A stretch of 64,000 nt of DNA from Erythroxylum novogranatense (lineage: Eukaryota; Streptophyta; Magnoliopsida; Malpighiales; Erythroxylaceae): positions 13,385,225-13,449,224 of the forward strand of contig CM057226.1 in the NCBI GenBank assembly GCA_029891385.1, given 5' to 3'. Within the stretch, counting starts at the first letter, position 1; each line of letters opens with the position of its first letter. Positions 32,592 through 43,021 of this stretch are shown piece after piece. A program made the translations under genes and the position numbers. The notes beneath the pieces are model-generated. The model searched no databases. It was given only the letters and a program-made list of their open reading frames with translations, and had not been told where the DNA came from.

Positions 32592-33277
32592 GTGAGTAAC
32601 CTAGTTGGTTTCTCGACTTTTATGTGATTAAATGTGCTGTGAATGTGTATGAACTAAATGTTCAAGTGAGTGATATAAATGTGACATGAATGAGCTAAAT
32701 ATGATAAATGTTAGTGATTGTACCAGTGTGAGAGATTCATAGCTGTGAAATATATGTGTTGAGATTGTGAATCAGTGAATAGAATTATGAGCAAATGTTT
32801 AATTGTGACAAGCGAGTGAAGTGCTATGTACATATATATATATGCTAGTGATTGTGCGAGTGTAGGGCATGCTAAGCATGATCATAAGCAGTAAATTAAC
32901 AGTTGTGACTGGGACTTAGTGAACAGAGCTTTAAGCTCGATATCAGTGAAAAAGGAAATAGTGCATACCCAGAGGGCTCTCCTATCCCTAAAGTGAGTGG
33001 GCAGTAGTGCATACCCAGAGGGCTCTCCTACTTGCCGAAATTGTGATCATTGTGAAATTGATTTTGCTCAGTTACAACAATATTATAAAAAGAGAATTTG
33101 CATACATTATGCATCGGACAATGTAGTGAAATTGTGAGTGCATGCAATCTGTGCTAATTGTGAATAGATATGCCTGAGCTGTGATATAGTATAAATGTGT
33201 AAAGTGTTTCAGTGTTTTATAATTGTGTAAATTGTGCTAATATATATATATAAGATATATTATGTGTATATACATGC

Positions 33278-33330
33278 GTTGGGTGAACCATCGATGATGG
33301 TTTCTCACTGAGTTTGCAAACTCACCCAAC
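33278..33330 (+). other. Three-way-junction block in G4 5' LTR
   Basis: Arms GTTGGGTGA and TCACCCAAC enclose AACCATC-GAT-GATGGTT and the perfect palindrome GAGTTTGCAAACTC. It lies 18 bases before the acceptor at 33348. Confidence 0.7.
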
Positions 33331-33741
33331 ATTGCTAATATTTTTCAGGGCAGCGTTAGTAGGACTTAGCTCCCGTGGTAGACGTTCTCCTGCTGTGCGG
33401 ATTTTGGACAAGTGTAGCGATGGCACGCAGGTCGGTCAGCTAGGGCGATTCTTTTGAGGATGACCTAGTATAGAAATTTTTATCAGTTTCCTTTTGGGAT
33501 ATTGTATTGAGACTTTAGGGAACTGATAGAGTGTCTATATTTTGGACTTATATTTTGCAATGGAATGTTTCATTGTGGTTTTAAATTTTAGTGCTTTGCA
33601 TATTGCGGTTTATTTTCTGATGCCATGCGAGTATTTAGTGATTGTTGCGAGATCGTAGCACTTCCTTGTTGTGGGTTATGGGTCGGAACGACCCACGGGC
33701 GTCCCGGTGTGTACCCTACGGTGAGGGGGCGCTACATTAGG

Positions 33742-33760
33742 TAGTATCAGAGCATGGTTT
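33742..33760 (+). other. G4 primer binding site
   Basis: TAGTATCAGAGCATGGTTT differs from the iMet consensus TGGTATCAGAGC only at the second base (G to A). It lies five bases after the LTR. Confidence 0.8.
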
Positions 33761-33887
33761 GGCATCTTTTGGGCATAGTGTATTTTAGGCTTGAATTTCA
33801 GTGAGAAAAGCGTAAATTGATCAGATTCTTGTTGTTGTAGGTCATCCGTTCTTGGAAACAAGTGGATCGACCGGTGACCTAGGATCC

Positions 33888-34660
33888 ATGGGAGCTAGTA
33901 GAGAGTCCCCCGTGCCTCATTACGATGGGATGCCTCGAGTTCCCTGCAAGACGGAAAGGAGATATGATTTGTTTGCGTGGCGAGGCGATTGACTTATGGT
34001 AGACCGACCCGCTGGAGGTTGAGGATGGCTAGAGAGGATGAGAGAGTCCTCGATCGATGGGCTGTGATTACGAGGCGTTTGATTATGCGATGTCTTTGCT
34101 TGTGGTTACGCATATCAATGGTGGAAGACTGTTAAAGGCGGTACCACGGACCACACTCAGACGAGATGGGAGGATTTTCTGAGAGCGTTCAAGGATAATT
34201 TCATGCCCAAGATTTATTTGGACATGAAATTACAGGAGTTCCTAGAGCTGAGACAGGGACAGTTGTCGGTGGCCGACTATGAGGTTCGATTCAACCAGTT
34301 GTTGGTGTATGCTTCCTCACTGGTGGCTTCTGAGGCTGACAAGTGTCGGCGTTTTGAGGGCAGACTCAATTTGGAGATCCGTACCCTATTGGCTAGATCA
34401 GACATGGGTACATTTATTGAGCTGAGGGCGGCAGCCATGAGGATTGAGCAGTTGTTGAGACAGAGGCGATGCGAGATCGGATCGGGACGAGGCAAGAAGC
34501 CCAATGAGAGCGAGCGATGATAGCAGAGAGGTCGATAAGTGATGAGCAGATCCTTGGTAAATGCTGAGGTGGTAGACGATTCGAGTTTGGGCAGAGGCAG
34601 TTTACTCGATCTAGTGGTGGCCGTGGCGGTCTTTGAGGTTCGAGCCGATGATCCCATTGT
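33888..34660 (+). pseudogene. G4 gag (broken)
   Basis: The proposed start is ATG 33888 (MGASRESPV). The first 250 bases are frame-damaged. From about 34115 the capsid-like region is clear: WWKTVKGG, TRWEDFLRAFKDNF, then open 34203-34520 with LQEFLELRQG, VADYEVRFNQL and CRRFEGRLN. The region from 34521 to 34660 shifts frame again before the zinc knuckle. Gag would form the particle that packages element RNA. Confidence 0.87.
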
Positions 34661-35632
34661 ATGAGTCTTGTGAGAGGAGACACGATGGGAGTCTTTGGAG
34701 GTTCACGGGCGTGTCTCAAGTGTGGTTCCATGGACCATCAGCTCCGAGAGTGTCCCTTCACTGCGGAGGCCCAGTCTGCTGCGACTGGTAGATCAGGCAG
34801 TGTTACTTCGGTGCAGCAGAGCCGTGGAGGTGACTCTGGTTGGAGAGGCCGAGGTAGAGGCCGAGGCCGAGCTGAGGGATCGATAGTGAGGTCTGAAGGA
34901 CAGAGCAGTGGGCAGAGGTCGCAGGCCAGAGTTTATGCTATGACTCGGCAGGAGGCTCAGGAGTCTCCAGATGTTGTTGCGGGTATGCTCTTGATTTATG
35001 ACTTTGAGGTTTATGCATTGATGGATCCTGGATCCACTCATTCTTTTATTGCACCGCATGTGGCATGTAGATTGCATTGTGATAGAGAGAGACTGCAGTG
35101 TGGGTTGCAGGTGAGTACACCTTTGGGTAGTACTACTGCTTTGGGTGAGGTCTGCTTGAGGTGTCCGATAGTGATTGATCAGGCAGAGTTGAGCGCAGAC
35201 CTGATAGTTTTGTCTTTGAGAGAGATTGATTTGATTCTAGGAATGGACTGGCTTACTGCGCATAGGACTGTGATGGATTGTTATACCAAGGAGGTCGCGT
35301 TAGATTCTCCTGGTCAGCCTAGAGTTATATTTCGAGGTGTCAGTCAGGCAATGCCAGCTAGGATGATCTCATTCATGAGTGCTCTGAGATTGATGCGAGG
35401 GAGTTGTGAGACCTTTTTGGCACATGTGGTGGATTCTAGAGTGCAGCAGAGTTTGCAGGATGTCCCTGTGATCAGGGAGTTTCCGGATGTGTTCCCCGAT
35501 GAGTTATCGGGTTTACCGCCGGATCGGGAGACAGAGTTTGAGATTGACCTCATTCCAGGTACCGCTCCTATATCTATACCTCCATATAGGGTGGCACCGG
35601 TGGAACTGAGGGAGCTTAAGGCTCAGTTGTAG
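34661..35632 (+). pseudogene. G4 zinc knuckle and aspartic protease
   Basis: A 323-codon open frame. Residues about 18-31 form the knuckle CLKCGSMDHQLREC, followed by a Gly/Arg-rich stretch (RGRGRGRA). The protease active site reads DPGSTHSF at about residue 122-129, with Pro in place of the Thr or Ser of D-T/S-G; G3 has DTGSTHSF. ILGMDWL follows near residue 193. The frame ends at TAG 35630-35632 where a CAG Gln codon is expected and then continues, in the same frame, as RT. The TAG is a point mutation, not a natural end. Confidence 0.9.
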
Positions 35633-35635
35633 GAG

Positions 35636-37297
35636 TTGTTGGATAAGGGGTTTATTAGACCCAGCGTTTCGCCGTGGGGAGCTCCAGTGCTGTTTGTGAA
35701 GAAGAAGGATGGGACCTTGAGGCTGTGCATCGATTATAGGCAGCTCAATCGGGTTACTGTCAAGAACAAGTACCCACTGCCTAGGATCGATGATCTATTT
35801 GATCAGTTTCAGGGAGCTCAGGTATTCACCAAGTTGGATTTGAGATCCGGTTATTATCAGTTGATGATTGCAGAGGCCGATGTGCCCAAGAGTGCTTTCA
35901 GGAGCAGGTATGGGCATTTTGAGTTTTTAGTGATGCCGTTCGGGTTGACTAATGCCCCGGCAGCATTCATGGCTTTGATGAATAAGGTTTTTCAGCCATA
36001 CCTGCATCAGTTTGTGATAGTGTTCATCGATGATATCCTAGTGTATTCGAGGTCTAGTCAGGAGCATGCTGAGCATTTGAGGATTGTGCTGCAGATTATG
36101 AGAGAGAGGCAGCTGTATGCCAAATTCACAAAATGTGAATTTTGGCTTGATGAGGTCGTTTTCCTAGGCCATATTGTGTCTGGTGAGGGTATCCGGGTGG
36201 ATCCTCACAAGATTGAGGCAGTGCAGAGTTGGGAGGTTCCGAGGAACGTGTCAGAGTTGAGGAGTTTCCTCGGACTAGCAGGATATTATCGGAGATTTGT
36301 CGAGGGGTTTTCAGTGATCTCAGCCCCTTTGACAAAACTCCTGAGGAAGAATGCAGTTTTCAGATGGTCTGATGAGTGTCAGAGGAGTTTTGAGGAACTT
36401 AGGCATCGATTGACTACGGCGCCAGTGTTGGCTTTGCCGTCAGGGTCCGGAGGATTTGAGGTTTTCAGTGATGCATCGCAGCAGGGATTAGGCAGTGTTC
36501 TGATGCAGCATGGGAGAGTTATAGCGTATGTCTCGAGACAGTTGAGGCCTCATGAGAGGAATTATCCAGTGCATGATTTAGAGTTGGCTGCAGTAGTGTT
36601 CGCTTTGAAGATCTGGAGACATTATTTGTATGGTGAGACGTTCCAGATCTTCACAGATCATAAGAGTTTGAGATATCTGTTGAGTCAACGGGAGCTGAAT
36701 CTGAGACAGAGGAGATGGATTGAGCTGTTGAAGGATTATGACTGCACGATTGAGTATCACCCAGGGAAGGCCAATGTGGTGGCAGATGCGTTGAGTAGGA
36801 GATCTCATGTCAGTGCAGCTCATATTCAGAGCGAGAGATTGCCCAGTTTGATTCAGTTGAGGGCACTTAATGTGCAGATGAATTTGGCTCAGGATGAAGC
36901 CTTGATTGCTACCCTAAAGCTGAGGCCGATGTTGCAGGATCGGATCAGGAGAGTTCAGGATCGAGGTCCAGTGTTAGTGAGGTTGATGGATAGAGTTAGA
37001 GCTGGTCAGGGTTCAAATTTTGAGTTGAGAGATGAGACTCTTTGGATGGGTCAAAGATTGTGTGTGCCAGATGTGGATGATCTGAGACGGGAGATTTTAG
37101 AGGAGGTGCAAGTGGCCGCTTATGCCATGCATCCTGGCGTTACCAAGATGTATAATACCCTTAAGTTGCATTTCTGGTGGCCAGGTATGAAGAGGCAAGT
37201 GGCAGAGTTCGTTTCTCGGTGTTTGACGTGCCAGCAGGTTAAGGCTGAGCACCAGGCCCCAGTTGGGAGGTTGCGTTCGTTACCCATTCTGGAGTAG
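35636..37297 (+). pseudogene. G4 reverse transcriptase, RNase H and integrase N-domain
   Basis: A 553-codon open frame, the longest in the window. [40 protein letters not shown] and catalytic [10 protein letters not shown] (about 36020-36050). RNase [33 protein letters not shown] and [10 protein letters not shown], ending [16 protein letters not shown]. Integrase zinc-binding domain: HPGVTK ... [20 protein letters not shown]. It ends at TAG 37295-37297 where TGG (Trp) is expected; G1 keeps TGG at this point. Activity of this segment alone cannot be excluded, but the polyprotein is interrupted on both sides. Confidence 0.94.
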
Positions 37298-37895
37298 AAA
37301 TGGGAGCGAATCACTATGGATTTTATTATGGGATTGCCTAGGACGCCGAGACAGTGTGATGCGATCTAGGTCATAGTGGACCGGTTGACCAAATCGGCTC
37401 ACCGTGCGATCTTGAGAGAATAATACTCTTGATCAGTTGGCCCGAAGTTTGTGGCGAGGTTGGCGATTGCATGGGGTTCGATGTCGATTGTGTCGATAGG
37501 GATCCCAGATTTACTTCGAGATTACAAGGAACTGCGATCGACTTTGGGTTCGAGGTGAACTTTAATCTGACGTTTCATCCTCGAACAGATGGGCAGAGTG
37601 AAAGGACGATCAAGACTGTTGAGGATATGCTGAGAGCTTGTGTATTAGAGTTCAGAGGTGCTTGGGACCAGTACTTGGCTCTGATTGAGTTTGCGTACAA
37701 TAATCGATGCAGGCGAGCAAGATTGGGATGGCACCGTATGAGGCCTTATATGGGAGACCATGTAGATCACCTCTTTACTGGGATGAAGACGGTGTGAGGA
37801 TGCTTGAGGGCCCCGAGCTGATCCAGGATACAGTGGATAAAGTGAGAGTGATTCGGAGTCGCATCAAGGCGGCTTAGGATAGACAGAAGAGTTAT
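37298..37895 (+). pseudogene. G4 integrase core (damaged)
   Basis: The frame continues past the TAG with ERITMDFIMGLPRTPRQ, then a second TAG (37367-37369) replaces TGG. The 37400-37560 stretch is heavily altered against G1 2085-2260, again at CAG words. The second Asp region survives as [10 protein letters not shown]. The Glu region GQSERTIKTVEDML is intact within 37429-37797. A CAG-to-TAG stop lies at 37875-37877. The core would not be translated intact. Confidence 0.88.
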
Positions 37896-38357
37896 GTGGA
37901 TCAGCATCGGCGGGAGATGGAGTACAGTGTGGGCGACAGAGTATTCCTCCGAGTGTCACCTTGGAGAGGAGTGATGAGATTTGGCCGTAAGGGCAAGTTG
38001 AGTCCTCGGTATGTCGGTCCATATGAGATTACTGAGAGGATTGGACCGTTGGCCTATAGATTGGCTTTGCCTAGTGAGATGTCCCAGTTGCATGATGTGT
38101 TTCATGTGAGTATGCTCCGAAGATATCGTTCAGACCCGACTCATGTGATTCTGGCTCAAGATTTTGAGATAGCGAGTGATTTGAGTTATGTTGAGGAGCC
38201 AGTGCGGATCATCGGATCTCGGGTCAAGCAATTGAGGAGCAGGGTGATTCCATTGGTGAAAGTCCTATGGAAAAACCATTCATCAGAGGAAGCGCCTTGG
38301 GAGACTGAGGAGCACATGAGGAGGCAGTACCCTCATCTGTTCGACCAGTCAGGTATG

Positions 38358-38376
38358 AAATTTCGGGACGAAATTT
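38358..38376 (+). other. Pre-PPT hairpin of G4
   Basis: AAATTTCGGGACGAAATTT is a perfect 8-bp stem with a 3-base loop, 15 bases before the LTR. It encodes the FRDEIF end of pol. Confidence 0.65.
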
Positions 38377-38381
38377 TTATT

Positions 38382-38391
38382 AGGGGAGAGT
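38382..38391 (+). other. G4 polypurine tract
   Basis: AGGGGAGAGT directly precedes the 3' LTR. Confidence 0.8.
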
Positions 38392-39993
38392 TGTAACATC
38401 CCGTTACCGATGCGATGAGCATATGGGTACGGGAAGTGTTGTGATTGCTTATATAGTGATCGAGTGTTTTGTGACCTCTGAGATAGAGCATATTGCTCAT
38501 GCATCATAGTGACATGCATTCATGATTATTCCAGCAATTAATTGTGATTTTGAGTTGAATTGTGAAAATTGTGTGAGCTATGAATTATTGAGGATTAAGC
38601 GATAAGTGGAATTGAGTAGTCAATTGGTTAGATTGTAAGTTGAGTGAAAAGTGAGTTATTGAGAATTGAGGAATAATTAAATTGAATGGTTAAATTAGTT
38701 GAATTGTGATTGGATTGAGAATTTAAAGAGTATTGAGTTGTATAGTTGAATTTGAGTGAGATTGGAGTTTTAGAAAAGTGAAAATTTCAAATTGAGTATA
38801 GAAGCGAGTGTTGTGTATTTTTGAGGAATTATAGGAATTTTTTCGGAATTTTTAGAGATATGTGTTCGAACCGGAAAATTTACTTAGAGATCGATAATTT
38901 TGATTTGGCCCAAAGTGAGTGAGAAATGACATGAAAATTTAGAGTTATGAGTTTAAGAATTTTTGTGATGAGCTAGTGGAATTTGAGAGACTGAAATTAA
39001 GTGATTTGAGGACTTGTAGATTTTGAGTCTTGGTTGAAATCAACCCTTGTATATATATATATAAATGATGTTGAAGTTAGGGTAAAACATTCTTCCCTTT
39101 TCTTTTTCTTCCTTAAATCGCGTCGGCAATCTCTTCCTCTTTTGAGATTTTCGTTGTTTTTTTGTACACAAGACCTAGCTGATTCTTGAGGAAGGAGAAG
39201 ATGACTGAGATTTGAGAGTGATTCAGTGAGAGATTGCAGCTTGGTGGATTTCGGACGTTTACGATTTTTAGGGCTTCGTTCGATTTGGTGATTTGGTAAG
39301 TTTATTGTGTTTAAGGTTGTATTTATGGTTATTTATGGTGTTTATGGCATTTAATGAGTTAGATAGAGTAGTTGAATGAGTTTTAATGGTGATTGAGAGT
39401 GTATTAATGGCGGAAAATTAAGTGGAGAAGACGAATATTGGTCGCACGTCATGACGTCCTGTTCGTGCCACACCGCGGTGAGAATAAGCGTGCTTTGTGC
39501 GCAAGCAAGAGTGACGTCATGGCGAGTGGAGAAATTCCACGCGACGAGGCTAGATGACGTCCTTGGCGAAGGCGTGAAGGCGTTCACGCCGTGCTAACGA
39601 TTCCACGCCATGCGAAGCGATCCCCTGTCTTGCAGATGAGAATCTGGAGGCCGCGAAGAAGCGTAAAATCGAGAGAAATTGTTTTGGGTTTTATGGCATA
39701 TCTTTTAGTGTAGACCTCCTATTGAGATGAACTTTGATTCGTTGTGAGCTAGAGAATGAGGTCTATGATTGTGGTAGAGATTGAGAGTTTGAATTTGATC
39801 AGCGGAATTTTAATTAGCGAAAGAGAGTCAATGTCAATAGTGAATTCTGGTTGTGAAGCGAGAGATAGCGGAATAGAAATAGAGCGCTGGAAAATCATGA
39901 TCATGCATCATATCATTGCGAATTAAGACATGTGCATCAGTGACTTCGATTAATTGAGCATTTAGTGATGAGAATGTGTTTGAATTGTTATAG

Positions 39994-40058
39994 AGGCGCC
40001 ATTGGATCGACAATCCACGGATATTCTTTGGGACTTCGAAAGAGCTCGGAAGTTACAG
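39994..40058 (+). other. Predicted 65-bp micro-exon in G4 3' LTR
   Basis: Acceptor TTGTTATAG and donor ACAGGTGAGTAACC flank it. The predicted intron that follows is 757 bp. Confidence 0.5.
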
Positions 40059-40744
40059 GTGAGTAACCTAGTTGGATTCTCAGCTTTTATGTGATTAAAT
40101 GTGCTGTGAATGTGTATGAACTAAGTGTTCAAGTGAGTGATATAAATGTGACATGAATGAGCTAAATATGATAAATGTTAGTGATTGTACCAATGTGAGA
40201 GATTCATAGCTGTGAAATATATGTGTTGAGATTGTGAATCAGTGAATAGAATTATGAGCAAATGTTTAATTGTGACAAGCGAGTGAAGTGCTATGTACAT
40301 ATATATATATGCTAGTGATTGTGCGAGTGTAGGGCATGCTAAGCATGATCATAAGCAGTAAATTAACAGTTGTGACTGGGACTTAGTGAACAGAGCTTTA
40401 AGCTCGATATCAGTGAAAAAGGGAATAGTGCATACCCAGAGGGCTCTCCTATCCCTAAAGTGAGTGGGCAGTAGTGCATACCCAGAGGGCTCTCCTACTT
40501 GTCGAAATTGTGATCATTGTGAAAGTGATTTTGCTCAGTTACAACAATATTATAAAAAGAGAATTTGCATACATTATGCATCTGACAGTGTAGTGAAATT
40601 GTGAATGCATGCAATCTGTGCTAATTGTGAATCGATATGCCTGAGCTGTGATATAGTATAAATGTGTAAAGTGTTTCAGTGTTTTATAATTGTGTAAATT
40701 GTGCTAATCTATATATATAAGATATATTATGTGTATATACATGT

Positions 40745-40797
40745 GTTGGGTGAACCATCGACGATGGTTTCTCACTGAGTTCGCAAACTCACCCAAC
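40745..40797 (+). other. Three-way-junction block in G4 3' LTR
   Basis: The outer stem is unchanged from the 5' LTR. The loops differ (GAT to GAC, TGCA to CGCA), so the changes between the two LTRs fall mostly outside the stems. Confidence 0.7.
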
Positions 40798-41208
40798 ATT
40801 GCTAATATTTTTCAGGGCAGCGTTAGTAGGACTTAGCTCTCGTGGTAGACGTTCTCCTGCTGTGCGGATTTTGGACAAGTGTAGCGATGGCACGCAGGTC
40901 GGTCAGCTGGGGCGATTCTTTTGAGGATGACCTAGTATAGACATTTTTATCAGTTTCCTTATGGGATATTGTATTGAGACTTTAGGGAACTGATAGACTG
41001 TCTATATTTTGGACTTATATTTTGCAATGGAATGTTTCATTGTGGTTTTAAATTTTAGTGCTTTGCATATTGCGGTTTATTTTCTGATGCCATGCGAGTA
41101 TTTAGTGATTGTTGCGAGATCGTAGCACTTCCTTGTTGTGGGTTATGCGTCGGAACGACCCACGGGCGTCCCGGTGTGTACCCTACGGTGAGGGGGCGTT
41201 ACAGCAGC

Positions 41209-41808
41209 TGCTCCTGAAGTTATGAGTGGTATGGCTCAGTTGTTCAATTCTGCAGTTTATGTTTTGATTGATACAGGTTCCACACATTCATTTGTTTCCT
41301 AAAGTATGAATATGCATGCAGTTAGTCCTGAGATTATGGATAACTTTCTGGTTGTTAGTACTCCTTTGGGGTGTAAAGTAGTGATTAGTTTGATTTACAA
41401 GGATTGTGAGCTCAGCATCAGTGGTACTAGATTGGTAGTAGATTTGCTACCTCTAGACCTTAAAGGGCTAGATGTCATACTAGGAATGGATGCCATGGAG
41501 AAGTATAAGGCAAAGCTAGATTGTAGTCTCAAGGAAGTAGAATTTGATCTAGGAGATGGTCAGAAAGTAATCTTCAAGGGGGACAAAAAACTGCCAGCAC
41601 CGAGGATCATTTCAGCTTTGCTAGCTGACAGGATGATGAGCCAGGGGGCCGAGGTCTTTTTGTCACATGTGATGGATCCAGAGGTAAATGTTGGAAGATT
41701 GCAGGATTATCAGGTTGTCAGGGAGTTTTCAGATGTGTTCCCAGAAGAGTTCTGGGGTTTGCCGGTGAGGAAGTTGAGTTTGCAATTGACCGATTCCGAA
41801 TCGCGTAA
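41209..41808 (+). pseudogene. G3 protease and PR-RT linker
   Basis: It continues G3 gag after the GCAGC duplication: APEVMSGMAQLF, then active site DTGSTHSFVS at about 41263-41299. TAA at 41300-41302 follows at once. From 41306 the frame is open through LKGLDVILGMDAM, PAPRIISALLADRM and VREFSDVFPEEF. The linker (GLP..REVEFAIDL) shifts frame at about 41763 and is cut by N1 at 41808; the continuation PISIPPYRM is at 52860. The 41306-41902 open frame overruns into N1. Confidence 0.92.
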
Positions 41809-42230
41809 TGTAACACCACTCCCCGAAAGTGACCTGCACGATATCATTGGTGATATCCAAGTCCGTGCCCCACGAGGGTGGCGTACTACATCAGCAGATT
41901 AAAACTCAGTATATATTTTTTTTAAAACCATTAATTCCACGTTAGCACGGCAAAAACAATAAGTAATCAAAACCCATGTTCACAATAAACCAGTTTCAGT
42001 TATTACAGTCATCCAAGAATAATTTACAATCAGTTAATGAGTAAAACAATAAAACCACAATGGGCTCAGTAGAAATACAAAGCATTGTTATACAGTGATC
42101 GCGGAGCACAATTTGATAAAACACTAATGCAGACACGAACTGATCCCGACCCCTAATCTTCACTTGCCTACAGTAGACATACTCCAGCGTCGAACGGGGT
42201 ACTCTTCAAGACCTGAAAATAGGTGCAAAT

Positions 42231-42284
42231 TTTGAGTGAGTTTTGCGAACTCAGTGAGAAACCATCATCGATGGTTCGCTCAAA
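42231..42284 (-). other. Three-way-junction block in N1 3' LTR
   Basis: Plus-strand arms are TTTGAGTGA and TCGCTCAAA. The first pair is T-A and the fifth A-T, against G-C at both in G1; one position is mismatched in the sense strand. Inner hairpins are GAGTT-TTGCG-AACTC and AACCATC-ATC-GATGGTT. Confidence 0.6.
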
Positions 42285-42955
42285 TCATGCATTACATAAA
42301 TTAAATGACGGCACGATAATATTAAATTTAACAGTATTATATAACAATTTACAGCAATCTATAACAGTTTACGGTATCAGTAACAATTTACAATAGCACA
42401 GAATAGTTCACAGTATCACATCACAATTTACAGTAAATCGTGGCATCACACAGTTTAGTAATCGTCACACAATTTGGCAATTCAATCAGTCATGTATATA
42501 ATGCATATGAGACTCTTTCCGGTTATTGATGTTGTGCCCAAGTGCTCGATCGGTGTTCGATGGGGGACGCGTCGTGATTTCTCCCTCGGGCTCGAGGCCC
42601 GGTCGATCTGATGTTGAGCTCGAGGCTCTTTTCAGTGATAACAGTGTTCGAGCTCGAGGCTCTTTTCAGTGATAATAGCACTTGGGTCACATGTCCATTA
42701 TCTGATCATGCATTTATGCATGCAATGCAGTGTTCAGTAATTCAGTGTATGGCTATAAAAGCCCAGTATTGTGATTCTCAGTAATATACAATAACTCAGT
42801 CCAGTACAATAATCCAATCCAGCACAGTAGAAACATGTCACTTGATCACGTACATTTCAGACATTTCGATAATCATGCAGTTTCTCATTTGGCAAGTAAA
42901 TTCACGTTGAGCATTTAAACAGTCAGGAATTTGAGAAACCAACTAGGTTACTCAC

Positions 42956-43021
42956 CTGTACTTCCGAGCCAAAATCTGGAAGTCTGAGTGACGTCGGTGG
43001 GTCGACGCTCCAAGTGTGACT
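42956..43021 (-). other. Predicted 66-bp micro-exon in N1 3' LTR
   Basis: The minus-strand acceptor CTATTATAG and donor CAGGTGAGTAACC flank it. The other N1 LTR has it at 50220-50285. Confidence 0.5.

Larger units (their letters stand above)
30953..33736 (+). repeat. G4 5' LTR (2784 bp)
   Basis: TGTAACATCCCG...GGGGGCGCTACA. It has a TATA-like run (31598-31614), first donor GGTAAGTTT (GT at 31846), palindrome remnants (about 31995-32115), micro-exon 32526-32591, two 25-bp direct repeats, three-way junction 33278-33330 and acceptor TTTTTCAG (33348). No coding is supported. Confidence 0.95.
37896..38396 (+). pseudogene. G4 integrase C-terminus and chromodomain-like tail
   Basis: A 166-codon open frame downstream of the TAG at 37875. 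It has GDRVFLRVSPW, GRKGKLSPRYVGPYEI, LHDVFHVSMLRRY, then the chromodomain-like part VLWKNHSSEEAPWETEEHMRRQ and final FRDEIFIRGEL. The last codons overlap the LTR start by five bases. The tail is typical of chromoviruses; targeting to heterochromatin is inferred from that family. Confidence 0.92.
30953..41203 (+). mobile_element. G4: nearly complete Ty3/Gypsy chromovirus-type element
   Basis: Length 10,251 bp, with LTRs 30953-33736 and 38392-41203 and a perfect TSD GCAGC (30948-30952 and 41204-41208). It inserted into the gag-protease junction of G3 in the same orientation. The internal 4.66 kb run is PBS, gag, zinc knuckle, PR, RT, RNase H, INT and chromodomain-like tail. Its LTRs differ at only about three positions in the first 190 bp, so it is young. 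Coding is lost through four TAG stops, a damaged integrase core and a damaged gag start. Confidence 0.96.
38392..41203 (+). repeat. G4 3' LTR (2812 bp)
   Basis: It matches the 5' LTR almost throughout; the main differences are short indels and a diverged patch at the GC palindrome region (about 39440-39660). It has a predicted donor at 39296, micro-exon 39994-40058, intron 40059-40815 and three-way junction 40745-40797. It is followed by TSD GCAGC and G3 protease codons. Confidence 0.95.
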
